From: CAXSBA01 sp965277105
GTDB taxonomy: Bacteria > Spirochaetota > UBA12135 > COTS27 > CAXSBA01
Length of the DNA: 64,000 nucleotides
Direction of reading: 5' to 3'
Assembly (NCBI GenBank): GCA_965277105.1
Contig: OZ255710.1
Coordinates: 1,240,001-1,304,000 of the forward strand
Positions 17,719 to 25,697 of the stretch are shown piece after piece. The stretch's first letter is position 1. Every line of letters starts with the position of its first letter. A program made the translations under genes and the position numbers. The notes under the pieces were generated by a model, which was not told the origin of the DNA, ran no database searches, and saw only the letters and a program-made list of their open reading frames with translations.

Positions 17719-17747
17719 TTGTTAGATTATTTATTTTTCACTATACT
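17719..17747 (+). promoter_or_regulatory. promoter of the cyclase operon
   Basis: TTGTTA (17719-17724) and TATACT (17742-17747) are separated by exactly 17 bases and fit the sigma-70 consensus well. Transcription would start near 17754, giving a leader of about 50 bases that begins with a hairpin. Confidence 0.65.
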
Positions 17748-17751
17748 CCAC

Positions 17752-17784
17752 TGTAATAGCACTTTTTAGAAAAAAGCTATTACA
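17752..17784 (+). promoter_or_regulatory. 33-base hairpin at the 5' end of the cyclase transcript
   Basis: TGTAATAGC (17752-17760) and GCTATTACA (17776-17784) are perfect complements, and TTTTT can pair with AAAAA inside the loop. The left arm coincides with the predicted transcription start, and the right arm ends just before the ribosome site. It could be a repressor operator, a 5' stabilising stem-loop, or both. No T-run follows it in the transcript sense, so it is not a classical terminator. Confidence 0.6.
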
Positions 17785-17803
17785 AAAAAGGGATAGACAA
17801 GAA

Positions 17804-19906
17804 TTGGCATTTTTTTTAACCGGTAATTTATTCAAAAGCTATGTTTTCTTACTGCTCATTGTAATTTTTGGGGGAGGGATCATTCTTTTCGCAATTCGTG
17901 ATTCCAGCAGTGAAATTGTCGAGATTGAAAATGGTACCCTTGATTTATTCGAAACTGACTTTACTCAAGAAATCAATGCTTTCGTCAAAGGGGAAAGTGC
18001 GTTTTATTGGCAAGAATTACTTAGCTACAGAGATTTAGATAAGCTTAGCCAAAAAGAAGGGATTAGTTTAGACATCGAAAAATCTTGGGTAGGAGAGAAA
18101 AAAGCACTAGCGAATTACTCCCATTATGGTTATGGGACTTATTACTTTAAAATAATTTTACCGCCTGGGGAAAAGAAATTGCATTTACTCTTTTATCCCA
18201 AATCCAATCTCGCTTATGAAGTAGAAATTAATGGGGTGAGCCATGGCCGCAATGGAATGGTTGGGAAAAACGCCAATACTTCTAAATCTTCTTATAGTGA
18301 GCAAAATATTTTTCTTAATACTCAAGAAGAAGTCCTCCATTTTTTCATTAAGGCTTCGGAGTTTGAGTTTTATTCTTATAATTTAGGTTTTGAAATAAAA
18401 TTATCTAATAATTTTGACGTGGTAAATGGTTCTAATGATTTAAATATCGTTAACGTGATTATGATTGGTTTTTTCTTTTCCTTTTTTATCTACACCATGA
18501 TTTTTTACTTGATAAGAAGAGAAGATAGTTATAATCTTTGGATTAGTTTGTTGAGCTTTAGTGCTATTTTGCGGGTTATAAGTGTCAATGATCGACTTTT
18601 AAATAATTTATTAGGGATGGAAAACTGGGGAATAACTATCAAAGTAGAGATTTTAAGTTTTTTTTTAGCGCCACTTTTTTATTTTTTGCTCTACTATAGC
18701 CTTTACAAAACTTTTTTTAATCGGAAATTTTTTATGATTATTATTAGTCTAATAATTTTAGCTAATATTATCATCCTAGCAAGCCCTAGCACTTTTTTCC
18801 CATACATTCTTCCCCCTTTTAGGATATTGATAGGAGTATTTTTTTTATATGTGCTTTTTATCGTTATCCAAGCAATAAAAAAAGAAAAAAAAATAGAAAA
18901 CTATTACTTTTTTTATATCAATGTTCTTATTTTCTTTTTTATTCTCCATGATTCTTTCATCCACAACAACCTACTCCACAACCGCAGTGATATTGCCTCA
19001 TTTGCAATTTTTTTTCTAATTATTTATCAAAGCACTTTTAACTTTTATAAACTGCAGACAAGCTATCAAAACCAAGAAAAGATATTAAATGTTTTTAAGA
19101 AATTTGTCCCTGCTAATTTTATTAATTTCATCACAGATAATAAAGCAGAAAATTTCAAACTAGGCGATGGAGAAAAAACCTACACGGGTATTATGTTCTT
19201 AAACTTTGAAGCGATTTTCAATACCCAAAAAATAAGTGATGAAGAGTATATCGAAAATTTAAATGATTTCCTAACCCAAATTGATTTAATCGTGAATGAG
19301 TATGGAGGATTTATTGATAAGTACCTTAACAAAGACATTATGGCGGTTTTTATCTTCGATAAAAAAACCGAAAATGACGGGATCAATAGCATTATCAATG
19401 CGGGAGTAAAGATTATTAAAAGCATTAAAAAGCTTAATCAAAGGCAAAAAAAAATTAAATTTAAAATTCACATTGGCATCCATAGTGGAGAAAATATTGT
19501 GGGGACAGTAGGCGCCCAAGAGCGAATGGATAGCACCGTTATTGGAGACAACGTCAACACAGCGGCCCGTTTTCAGCAACTAGCAAGTAGATTTTCTATC
19601 TCTTTATTAGTTTCTGAAGAAACCAAAAACAATACGATTAATTTTGGAATTAGCTACCCCCAGCAGTACATTGGAGAATTTAACTTAAAAGGGAAAGAAA
19701 AAAAACACAAAGCCTATAGGATTTTTGCTGAGCGACTATCATCAGATGAAATAACCAAAAGGAAATATTTTAACTTAGGGATAAGGGCTTGGGAAGAAAG
19801 CAACTGGAAAGAAGCAAAAAAATATTTTACTAAAATTAAAAAAGAATGCCAAAAAATTGAAGAAATAGATAACTACTATTTATCTTTAATCAAAAAAGCT
19901 AAATAA
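17804..19906 (+). CDS. 7TMR-DISM receptor with C2-like (metal-site-deficient) class III cyclase domain
   Basis: Membrane receptor of 700 residues: N-terminal helix (about 10-30), 7TMR-DISM extracellular domain (60-200, with the GESAFYWQELLSY motif), seven hydrophobic helices (about 215-420), a class III cyclase domain (460-645) and one TPR-like unit at the end. Compared with active cyclases, the first metal Asp is Asn467 (MFLNFEAIF) and the second is Lys510 (KYLNKDIMAVF). The adenine-Lys506, Thr578, and the transition-state Asn585 and Arg589 (RMDSTVIGDNVNTAAR) are kept. It should not be active as a homodimer. The start is TTG with AGGGAT upstream, and no early ATG exists. The next gene complements its defects exactly. 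Confidence 0.88.
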   Translation: MAFFLTGNLFKSYVFLLLIVIFGGGIILFAIRDSSSEIVEIENGTLDLFETDFTQEINAFVKGESAFYWQELLSYRDLDKLSQKEGISLDIEKSWVGEKKALANYSHYGYGTYYFKIILPPGEKKLHLLFYPKSNLAYEVEINGVSHGRNGMVGKNANTSKSSYSEQNIFLNTQEEVLHFFIKASEFEFYSYNLGFEIKLSNNFDVVNGSNDLNIVNVIMIGFFFSFFIYTMIFYLIRREDSYNLWISLLSFSAILRVISVNDRLLNNLLGMENWGITIKVEILSFFLAPLFYFLLYYSLYKTFFNRKFFMIIISLIILANIIILASPSTFFPYILPPFRILIGVFFLYVLFIVIQAIKKEKKIENYYFFYINVLIFFFILHDSFIHNNLLHNRSDIASFAIFFLIIYQSTFNFYKLQTSYQNQEKILNVFKKFVPANFINFITDNKAENFKLGDGEKTYTGIMFLNFEAIFNTQKISDEEYIENLNDFLTQIDLIVNEYGGFIDKYLNKDIMAVFIFDKKTENDGINSIINAGVKIIKSIKKLNQRQKKIKFKIHIGIHSGENIVGTVGAQERMDSTVIGDNVNTAARFQQLASRFSISLLVSEETKNNTINFGISYPQQYIGEFNLKGKEKKHKAYRIFAERLSSDEITKRKYFNLGIRAWEESNWKEAKKYFTKIKKECQKIEEIDNYYLSLIKKAK

Positions 19907-19910
19907 AGAA

Positions 19911-21869
19911 ATGCCCTTAAAAAACGTTATCCCTATTTTAGCTGCTTTACTTTTTTTAGGAATTATTTGTTTTTTGTTTTCTTTAAACGATCAATCAAAA
20001 AAACCTAAATTAAAAAATGGAAAAATTACTTTTTCTCTAGAAGATTTAGATAACATCACCCTTTTAGACGGAGAAGTAAAGTTCTACTGGGATCAATTTA
20101 TAACTTACTCTGATTATATCAATAAAAATTATTCAGGGAAGGAGATAATGATCCATACCCGAAAAAAATGGCATAATCTAAAAATAAACCAGCAAACTCT
20201 ACCCAAGTATGGTTACGGTAGCTATGTTTTTAATATTGACTTTAAAAATATCTCGGCAGCAGAAGAAATAAAACTAGAAATTGTCCCTTTTACAACTAGC
20301 CCCTTAGAAATAGAAATCAACGGAGAAGTGGTCGTCACTAGGGGTGTTCTAGGCAAGAATAGAGCAAGCGCTATCCCCTCAGGAAAAGATATTTCTTTTA
20401 ATTTTTATCCCGGAAGTAGAGATTTAACATTTATTATTCGAGTGGCAGAATTTAACATTAGTTCTAACGGCTATTTCCCCAAGATTAACTTAGGGCAAGT
20501 AAAAAAAATTGATAACAGCAAAAACCTCAGAACTTTTTTCGATATCTTCATTGCCAGTTTTATGTTTATTGCGATTTTAAACAGTTTGTTGTTTTACATA
20601 TTTTTAAAAAAGAAATACATCTTAAACCTAGCTTTTTTATTTATGACCATTCTCCCACTTAAGTTGATTAGTGGAGAAAAAGTTATTTATAATTTTACCA
20701 GCACTGATTTTTTTTTAACTTTTTTACGCTTTGGTGATGCGATATTTGTTCTATTTTTTATCTTTTTAAATTCTACGTTATACTTTTTCTTAAAAGGTTT
20801 TTACAACAAAAAAATCTTTTTTATTTCTACCACTATTTACAGTTTAATTATTATCACCTATTTTTTTCTACCTACCTATATTAATAGTGGCTTGTTTTCT
20901 GTATTTAGTATTTTGTTCCTTCTGCAATCCTTTTATTTGCTTTACATTATTGGTCAAGCAGTAAGAAAAAAAATTGATGGGAGCTTGATTTTATTTATAA
21001 CCAACCTCATGCTGATTATTCTTTCTTTTAATGACCTACTTCTCTACCAAGACATCGACAATATCCCGACGATATTAGAAGATTATAATTCCTATCGTCC
21101 CTTTTTTTTTTATATCTTATTCCCGCTACTGTTATTTTTTACTTTTTTTATTATAAAAGAATTTTATTACTTCCAAGAAATTCAAAAAAAGCTATTAAAA
21201 ATTTTTAGTAAATTTGTTCCTCGCACTCCATTTCTCAATAAAAACATTACCAATATTCAGCTAGCGAAAAATGCTAAAAAAAAAATGTTTGTAGCTTTTT
21301 TCGACATTGTTGGATTTACTAATATTAGCGAAAAAATAAAATACGAATTTTTACTAGAATCGCTTAATGAATATTATGATTTTATTTACAACTTTATTAA
21401 AGAAAAAAATGGGATTGTTAATAAGTTTATTGGAGATGGAGTTCTAGTAATTTTTCCATCTAACAAAAAAAAAATAGCCATCCAATGCGAAGAAGTGGTA
21501 GAAAATTGTTTATTAATTTTTGAAAAAATTAAAGAGCTTAATCAACTTAAAAGAAAAAATATTTTCTTGAAAAATTTAAAAATTCGATTAATGTTAAATT
21601 ATAGCGAAGTTCATATCGCTAATATAGGCTCTATTAACAGGATGGATACTGCTATTTTAGGAAGTGCTTTCGATGATATTTTTCAGATGGAAAAAATAGC
21701 CAAAAAACATAATTCGGATTTCGTTTTTTCCGATAGTTTGAAGAAAAATTTAAAAACTAAAAAATGGGATAGTAAAATTAAACCCATTCTAAAGAGCAAA
21801 AAAAAATCTGCTAAAAAAGAACCTAGGCAAGAACCTATGACATGGCAAATGCAACTACCTAATAAATAA
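19911..21869 (+). CDS. 7TMR-DISM receptor with C1-like (metal-binding) class III cyclase domain
   Basis: Sister of the preceding gene, starting four bases after its stop, 652 residues. It has an N-terminal helix, a DISM extracellular domain with the matching LDGEVKFYWDQFITY motif, seven hydrophobic helices (about 205-420) and a cyclase domain (460-610). Both metal-binding Asp are present: Asp465 in FFDIVGFT and Asp509 in KFIGDGV. The transition-state residues are gone, with Asp588 for Asn and Gln592 for Arg in GSAFDDIFQ, and Ala581 replaces the Thr. The protein therefore resembles the C1 half of mammalian adenylate cyclase, and the first gene resembles C2. The charged Lys-rich tail lacks the TPR unit of its partner. 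Confidence 0.88.
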   Translation: MPLKNVIPILAALLFLGIICFLFSLNDQSKKPKLKNGKITFSLEDLDNITLLDGEVKFYWDQFITYSDYINKNYSGKEIMIHTRKKWHNLKINQQTLPKYGYGSYVFNIDFKNISAAEEIKLEIVPFTTSPLEIEINGEVVVTRGVLGKNRASAIPSGKDISFNFYPGSRDLTFIIRVAEFNISSNGYFPKINLGQVKKIDNSKNLRTFFDIFIASFMFIAILNSLLFYIFLKKKYILNLAFLFMTILPLKLISGEKVIYNFTSTDFFLTFLRFGDAIFVLFFIFLNSTLYFFLKGFYNKKIFFISTTIYSLIIITYFFLPTYINSGLFSVFSILFLLQSFYLLYIIGQAVRKKIDGSLILFITNLMLIILSFNDLLLYQDIDNIPTILEDYNSYRPFFFYILFPLLLFFTFFIIKEFYYFQEIQKKLLKIFSKFVPRTPFLNKNITNIQLAKNAKKKMFVAFFDIVGFTNISEKIKYEFLLESLNEYYDFIYNFIKEKNGIVNKFIGDGVLVIFPSNKKKIAIQCEEVVENCLLIFEKIKELNQLKRKNIFLKNLKIRLMLNYSEVHIANIGSINRMDTAILGSAFDDIFQMEKIAKKHNSDFVFSDSLKKNLKTKKWDSKIKPILKSKKKSAKKEPRQEPMTWQMQLPNK

Positions 21870-21874
21870 AAAAA

Positions 21875-22717
21875 CTACTTTCCTTCTTTGCCAGTAACTT
21901 TTCTAATTAACCAGTACAAAATTCCTGGCGACAAAACTTTAAGCCAAGGGATAAACCGGATTAAATGAGGAGCATAAATAACTTCTTTATTAGAAGAAAA
22001 TGCTTCGATAATAATATCCGTGCACTCAGTTACATCAACAGCAAAAGAAGATTTTTTACCCTTTGATTTTTTTTGACTAGTGTTTTTGGCATCTCTGTTT
22101 TTAGCATCTCCTAAAGCATTTTCTCTTAAAGAAGTTCCTCTAACCCAGCCCAGCATAATTTCAGCAATGGAGACTTTTTGCTGTCGCTGCTCTTGCCTTA
22201 AAACGTCTAAAAAGCCATTAACCGCATACTTAGAAGCCACATACCCTGAGTGAAAAGGAAGCGGGATAAAAGACTGAGCCGAAGAAACGACAATTACCCT
22301 AGTCTGATCTTTTACAATATTACCCCAAGCAAAATGGAGAGGGTAAACCACCCCTAGGTAATTAGTTCTCATTATCTTTTCTAAAATATCAATTTCTTTT
22401 ATGTCTTCAAATGATTGCCACATGCTAATCCCGGCATTTAAAACCAAGACATCAATTCGCTCAAAAACTTGGTAAGTTTTCTGCATCAATTTTTTGACCG
22501 CCATTTTACTAGCAATATCACACTTAATAATTTCCACTTTAGGCTGGTGGGGAAGTTTTAGTAATTTCTTTTTAATTTCCTGGAGTTTAGCAAAATTACG
22601 AGCAGCTAAAACTAAATGAAGTGAAGTAAATCTCTCGGCTAAGGTAATGGCTAAATTTTCTCCAATCCCCGAAGAAGCTCCGGTAATAACAATATTTTTA
22701 AAATTAGCTTTTTTCAT
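21875..22717 (-). CDS. short-chain dehydrogenase/reductase, substrate unknown
   Basis: Classical SDR, 280 residues. The Gly-rich cofactor motif is GASSGIGENLA (about 14-24), NAGIS stabilises the fold, and the catalytic Ser and Tyr-x-x-x-Lys appear as VVSSAQSF and YVASK. A basic residue after the first strand (AARN) suggests NADP(H). Low-complexity Lys/Ser residues (KNTSQKKSKGKKSS) form an insert before the last helices, and the hydrophobic C-terminal end (LIRFIPWLKVLSPGILYWLI) may associate with the membrane, as in lipid-acting SDRs. It converges with the cyclase gene only five bases apart. Confidence 0.85.
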   Translation of the reverse strand: MKKANFKNIVITGASSGIGENLAITLAERFTSLHLVLAARNFAKLQEIKKKLLKLPHQPKVEIIKCDIASKMAVKKLMQKTYQVFERIDVLVLNAGISMWQSFEDIKEIDILEKIMRTNYLGVVYPLHFAWGNIVKDQTRVIVVSSAQSFIPLPFHSGYVASKYAVNGFLDVLRQEQRQQKVSIAEIMLGWVRGTSLRENALGDAKNRDAKNTSQKKSKGKKSSFAVDVTECTDIIIEAFSSNKEVIYAPHLIRFIPWLKVLSPGILYWLIRKVTGKEGK

Positions 22718-22837
22718 CTATTAAAGTAAAATCAATAATCTCTAACGATTATACAATTAGAAAAACTAGCCGGTGAATAAAAAAGTATTGCTTTAAACAA
22801 TTTTACTTAAAGAAAAATATATAATAAACAAAGCATT

Positions 22838-22852
22838 ATTCTAATATTAATT
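22838..22852 (+). repeat. copy 3 of the recurrent intergenic motif ATTCTAATATTAATT
   Basis: Fifteen bases identical to the copy at 17623. It lies 25 bases upstream of the start of the SurA-like gene and just upstream of TATGAT (22861-22866), so it would occupy about -38 to -24 of that promoter, an activator-like position. Confidence 0.4.
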
Positions 22853-22877
22853 GAAATAGGTATGATAAAATTACCTT

Positions 22878-23891
22878 ATGAGAAAAATACTTTTTTTAAA
22901 GAAATTTATTTTGATTAGCACTTGTTTGGCAAGCTTTCTTCTAATTGGAGAACGGAAAATAGTTGATCAAATTTATTATTTTATTAACGATGACATTATA
23001 ACTCAGCTTGACTTTGAAGAACAAAAAGACTTATTTTTAAAAAGCCGAACCCCCCTACCTCCTGGCGAAAACAACGTTAATGTATTTGTTATGTCTAATT
23101 TAATTTTTAATAACTTAGTTTTTGACTTCCTAGGTAGACAGGGCAAGCTAATTGATGATAATAGCGTTGAAAATGAAATCAAAAAAATTATGAACCGACA
23201 AGGCATTTCTTCTCTAGAAGTTTTCAAAGGGTATTTAAGCCAAAACAATATCAATTACGCCACTTATTTTGATAACCTTAAAAAGCAAATCAATCAAAGG
23301 AATTTTTTTTCCGAAAGTGTTTCACAGGTTGTGGCTTCGAGTGAAGAAGTGAATAACTATTACCTAAAGAATAAAAATAAATATAGAATACAAAATCCTA
23401 TTTTTGATTTATCCGCTATTAAAATTAGTTTTAGCGACTCAGTTGGGTTCAGTGCTAGGAGAAAATTCCAAAGGGAATTATCTGCTATCCGCGACGAGAT
23501 TATTACCGAAAAGATTCCTTTCGATGAAGCTCTTACCAAATTTAACGATTTTAATAAAAGCATTATTGGACAAGAGCTAGGGTGGGTAGAAGTAGAAAGC
23601 TTAAATTTGCCGGCTAACATTCAAAGAACATTGGTTGATTTAAACATTGGGGATGTCAGTCCAGTTTTAACCACTAGTGATGGACTAAATATTTTTTTAG
23701 TCAATGGCAAAAAATCTAGCGGGTTACTCCCTTTCAACTTAGCTCAAAAAAGAGCCGAAAGAGATTTAACCAATTTAAAAAGTCAAGAAACCATTACTAA
23801 AAGAAGAATTGAACTATTTCAAAATGCTCACTTAAAAAGTAATAACGCTTTATTTAAAACTTTAGCAGAGACCATTGATGATAAGTCCTAA
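22878..23891 (+). CDS. SurA-like periplasmic peptidyl-prolyl isomerase/chaperone
   Basis: Exported protein of 337 residues with an N-terminal signal sequence (KKFILISTCLASFLLIGE). The start of the mature protein, IVDQIYYFINDDIITQLDFE, is the SurA N-terminal chaperone motif. A helical domain (to about 160) is followed by one parvulin-like domain (about 170-280) with the GQELGWVEVESLNLPANIQ core. It probably helps outer-membrane proteins fold in the periplasm. One parvulin domain instead of two and modest length place it among SurA/PpiC-type proteins outside the Enterobacteria. Its end overlaps the lepA start by 14 bases, so the two genes are coupled. Confidence 0.82.
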   Translation: MRKILFLKKFILISTCLASFLLIGERKIVDQIYYFINDDIITQLDFEEQKDLFLKSRTPLPPGENNVNVFVMSNLIFNNLVFDFLGRQGKLIDDNSVENEIKKIMNRQGISSLEVFKGYLSQNNINYATYFDNLKKQINQRNFFSESVSQVVASSEEVNNYYLKNKNKYRIQNPIFDLSAIKISFSDSVGFSARRKFQRELSAIRDEIITEKIPFDEALTKFNDFNKSIIGQELGWVEVESLNLPANIQRTLVDLNIGDVSPVLTTSDGLNIFLVNGKKSSGLLPFNLAQKRAERDLTNLKSQETITKRRIELFQNAHLKSNNALFKTLAETIDDKS

Positions 23892-25695
23892 ACAAATTAG
23901 AAACTTTTCTATCATCGCCCATATCGATCATGGGAAATCCACCCTTTCCGATAGGTTATTAGAAAAAACTGGTTTAATGAATGAGCGAACGAAAAAAGAT
24001 CAAGCCTTAGATAACCTAGCCATTGAAAGAGAAAGAGGCATTACCGTTAAAAGCGCTTTGGTAAGCTTGAATTACCAAACCAAAGATGGAAATGCTCACT
24101 TGCTCAATCTCATCGACACCCCTGGTCACGTGGATTTTTCTTATGAAGTTAGCCGATCTTTAGCCGCCTGTGAAGGAGCGATTTTAATTGTTGATGCTAC
24201 CCAAGGAATCGAAGCCCAGACCATTGCCAACTTTTACAAAGCACTAGAAGAAGATTTAACTATCCTACCGGTGATTAATAAAATTGATTTGCCAGCTGCT
24301 GATGTAGAAAAAGTTAGCGATGATATTGAAAAAGAATTTGGATTAGACAAAAAAGACATTATAGCCATTTCCGCTAAATCAGGGATAGGGATTGATACTT
24401 TATTAGAAAAAATTATCACCTATTTCCCCTCTCCTTTAAAAGCTGAAAAAGCAATTGCTAATTCCAATCTACAAGCACTTATTTTTGATTCTTTTTTTGA
24501 TGTTTTTCGTGGAGTTATCGTTTTAGTTAGGATTTTTTCTGGAGAACTAAAAGTTGGGGATAAGGTTAAATTTTTTTATGGCCAGGAAATTTTTGAGGTA
24601 GAAGAAGTTGGACTTTATCAGCTTAGTCGCGAGAAAAAAAAAGAGCTAACACTTGGCGAAGTTGGATATGTGATTTTAGGGATAAAAGAATTATCGAAAG
24701 TGAAAATTGGCGACACTCTAACCCATCAAGCAAAACCTTGCCGAGAAGCCCTCCCTGGTTATCAAGAAATTAAACCAATGGTTTTTGCTGGAGCTTATCC
24801 ATTAAATTCTGAAGACTTTAACGACCTTCAAAAAAACATTGAAAAGTTAAAACTAAACGACTCTTCCCTAAAGTTTGAAAAGGAAAGCTCTAGTGCGTTA
24901 GGTTTTGGTTTTCGCTGTGGTTTTTTAGGTATCCTCCATATGGAAATTTTTCAAGAAAGGCTTTCTCAAGAGTTTAACACTTCCATCATCCTTACGGTCC
25001 CGTCGGTAAGGTACAAGTTGTATTTGAATAACCAAAAAGACAAGGCTACCATCATTGACAACCCCGATAAATTCCCCGACCCTAGTAATATTTTTCAAGC
25101 AGAAGAACCGTTTATTAGAGCAAGCATTATTTCTCCCGATAAATACCTAGGGAATATTATGAAACTTATTCAAAATAAAAGGGGCATTCAAAAAAATTTA
25201 AATTACCTAAGTAGTAATCGCATTGAAGGTATTTTTGAAATCCCTCTAGGGGAAGTCGTTTTTGATTTTTATGATAAACTAAAATCGCTCACCAAAGGTT
25301 ACGCTTCGCTTGATTATGAGTTAATAGATTACCGCCCGGCTGATATTGTTAAAGTAAGTATTTTAATTAATAAAGAAAACGTTGATGCTTTAAGTTTCAT
25401 CGCTCACCGCGATAAAGCAAGGGAGCGCTCCCAGGTAGTCTTAGAAAAACTAAAAGGAGAAATTCATCGCCATATGTTTAGCATCCCACTTCAAGCAGCT
25501 ATTGGTAGTAACATTATAGCAAGAGAAACTATCTCAGCAGTAAGAAAAGACGTGACCGCTAAGTGCTATGGTGGGGACATTTCTAGGAAAAGAAAGTTGC
25601 TGGAAAAACAAAAAGAAGGAAAAAAGAAAATGCGAGCTTTTGGTAGCGTAGAAATCCCGCAAAAAGCTTTTATTAATGTTTTAAAAAATAATTAA
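23878..25695 (+). CDS. lepA: elongation factor 4 (LepA), ribosomal back-translocase GTPase
   Basis: GTPase that acts on stalled or mistranslocated ribosomes, 605 residues. G1 is AHIDHGKST (14-22), G2 lies in ERERGITVKSA, G3 is DTPGHVDF and G4 is NKIDLPAAD. The LepA-specific C-terminal domain is intact, including LGFGFRCGFLGILHMEIFQE and the end motif RKRKLLEKQKEGKKKMR. Start: ATG at 23878; a TTG one codon earlier is possible. It overlaps the SurA-like gene and is followed two bases later by the PEGA-domain gene. Confidence 0.97.
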   Translation: MISPKQIRNFSIIAHIDHGKSTLSDRLLEKTGLMNERTKKDQALDNLAIERERGITVKSALVSLNYQTKDGNAHLLNLIDTPGHVDFSYEVSRSLAACEGAILIVDATQGIEAQTIANFYKALEEDLTILPVINKIDLPAADVEKVSDDIEKEFGLDKKDIIAISAKSGIGIDTLLEKIITYFPSPLKAEKAIANSNLQALIFDSFFDVFRGVIVLVRIFSGELKVGDKVKFFYGQEIFEVEEVGLYQLSREKKKELTLGEVGYVILGIKELSKVKIGDTLTHQAKPCREALPGYQEIKPMVFAGAYPLNSEDFNDLQKNIEKLKLNDSSLKFEKESSSALGFGFRCGFLGILHMEIFQERLSQEFNTSIILTVPSVRYKLYLNNQKDKATIIDNPDKFPDPSNIFQAEEPFIRASIISPDKYLGNIMKLIQNKRGIQKNLNYLSSNRIEGIFEIPLGEVVFDFYDKLKSLTKGYASLDYELIDYRPADIVKVSILINKENVDALSFIAHRDKARERSQVVLEKLKGEIHRHMFSIPLQAAIGSNIIARETISAVRKDVTAKCYGGDISRKRKLLEKQKEGKKKMRAFGSVEIPQKAFINVLKNN

Positions 25696-25697
25696 AA

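Larger units (their letters stand above)
17500..17803. other. 304-base divergent control region between livK and the cyclase operon
   Basis: This gap contains no plausible gene. From left to right it holds the livK ribosome site, a perfect dyad at 17533, a T-rich tract, copy 2 of the ATTCTAATATTAAT motif at 17623, a good promoter at 17719-17747 for the rightward cyclase genes, and a strong hairpin at 17752-17784. Each is listed separately. Confidence 0.7.

Noticed and set aside
17752..17784. Hairpin read as an intrinsic terminator
   Set aside because: On the + strand it is followed by A, not T, and it lies directly after a promoter; the leftward liv genes start far to its left, so nothing ends here.
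19911..21869. The second cyclase as a simple pseudogene or dead paralogue
   Set aside because: The frame is intact over 652 codons, the metal-binding motifs are perfectly kept, and the lost residues are exactly those kept by its neighbour.
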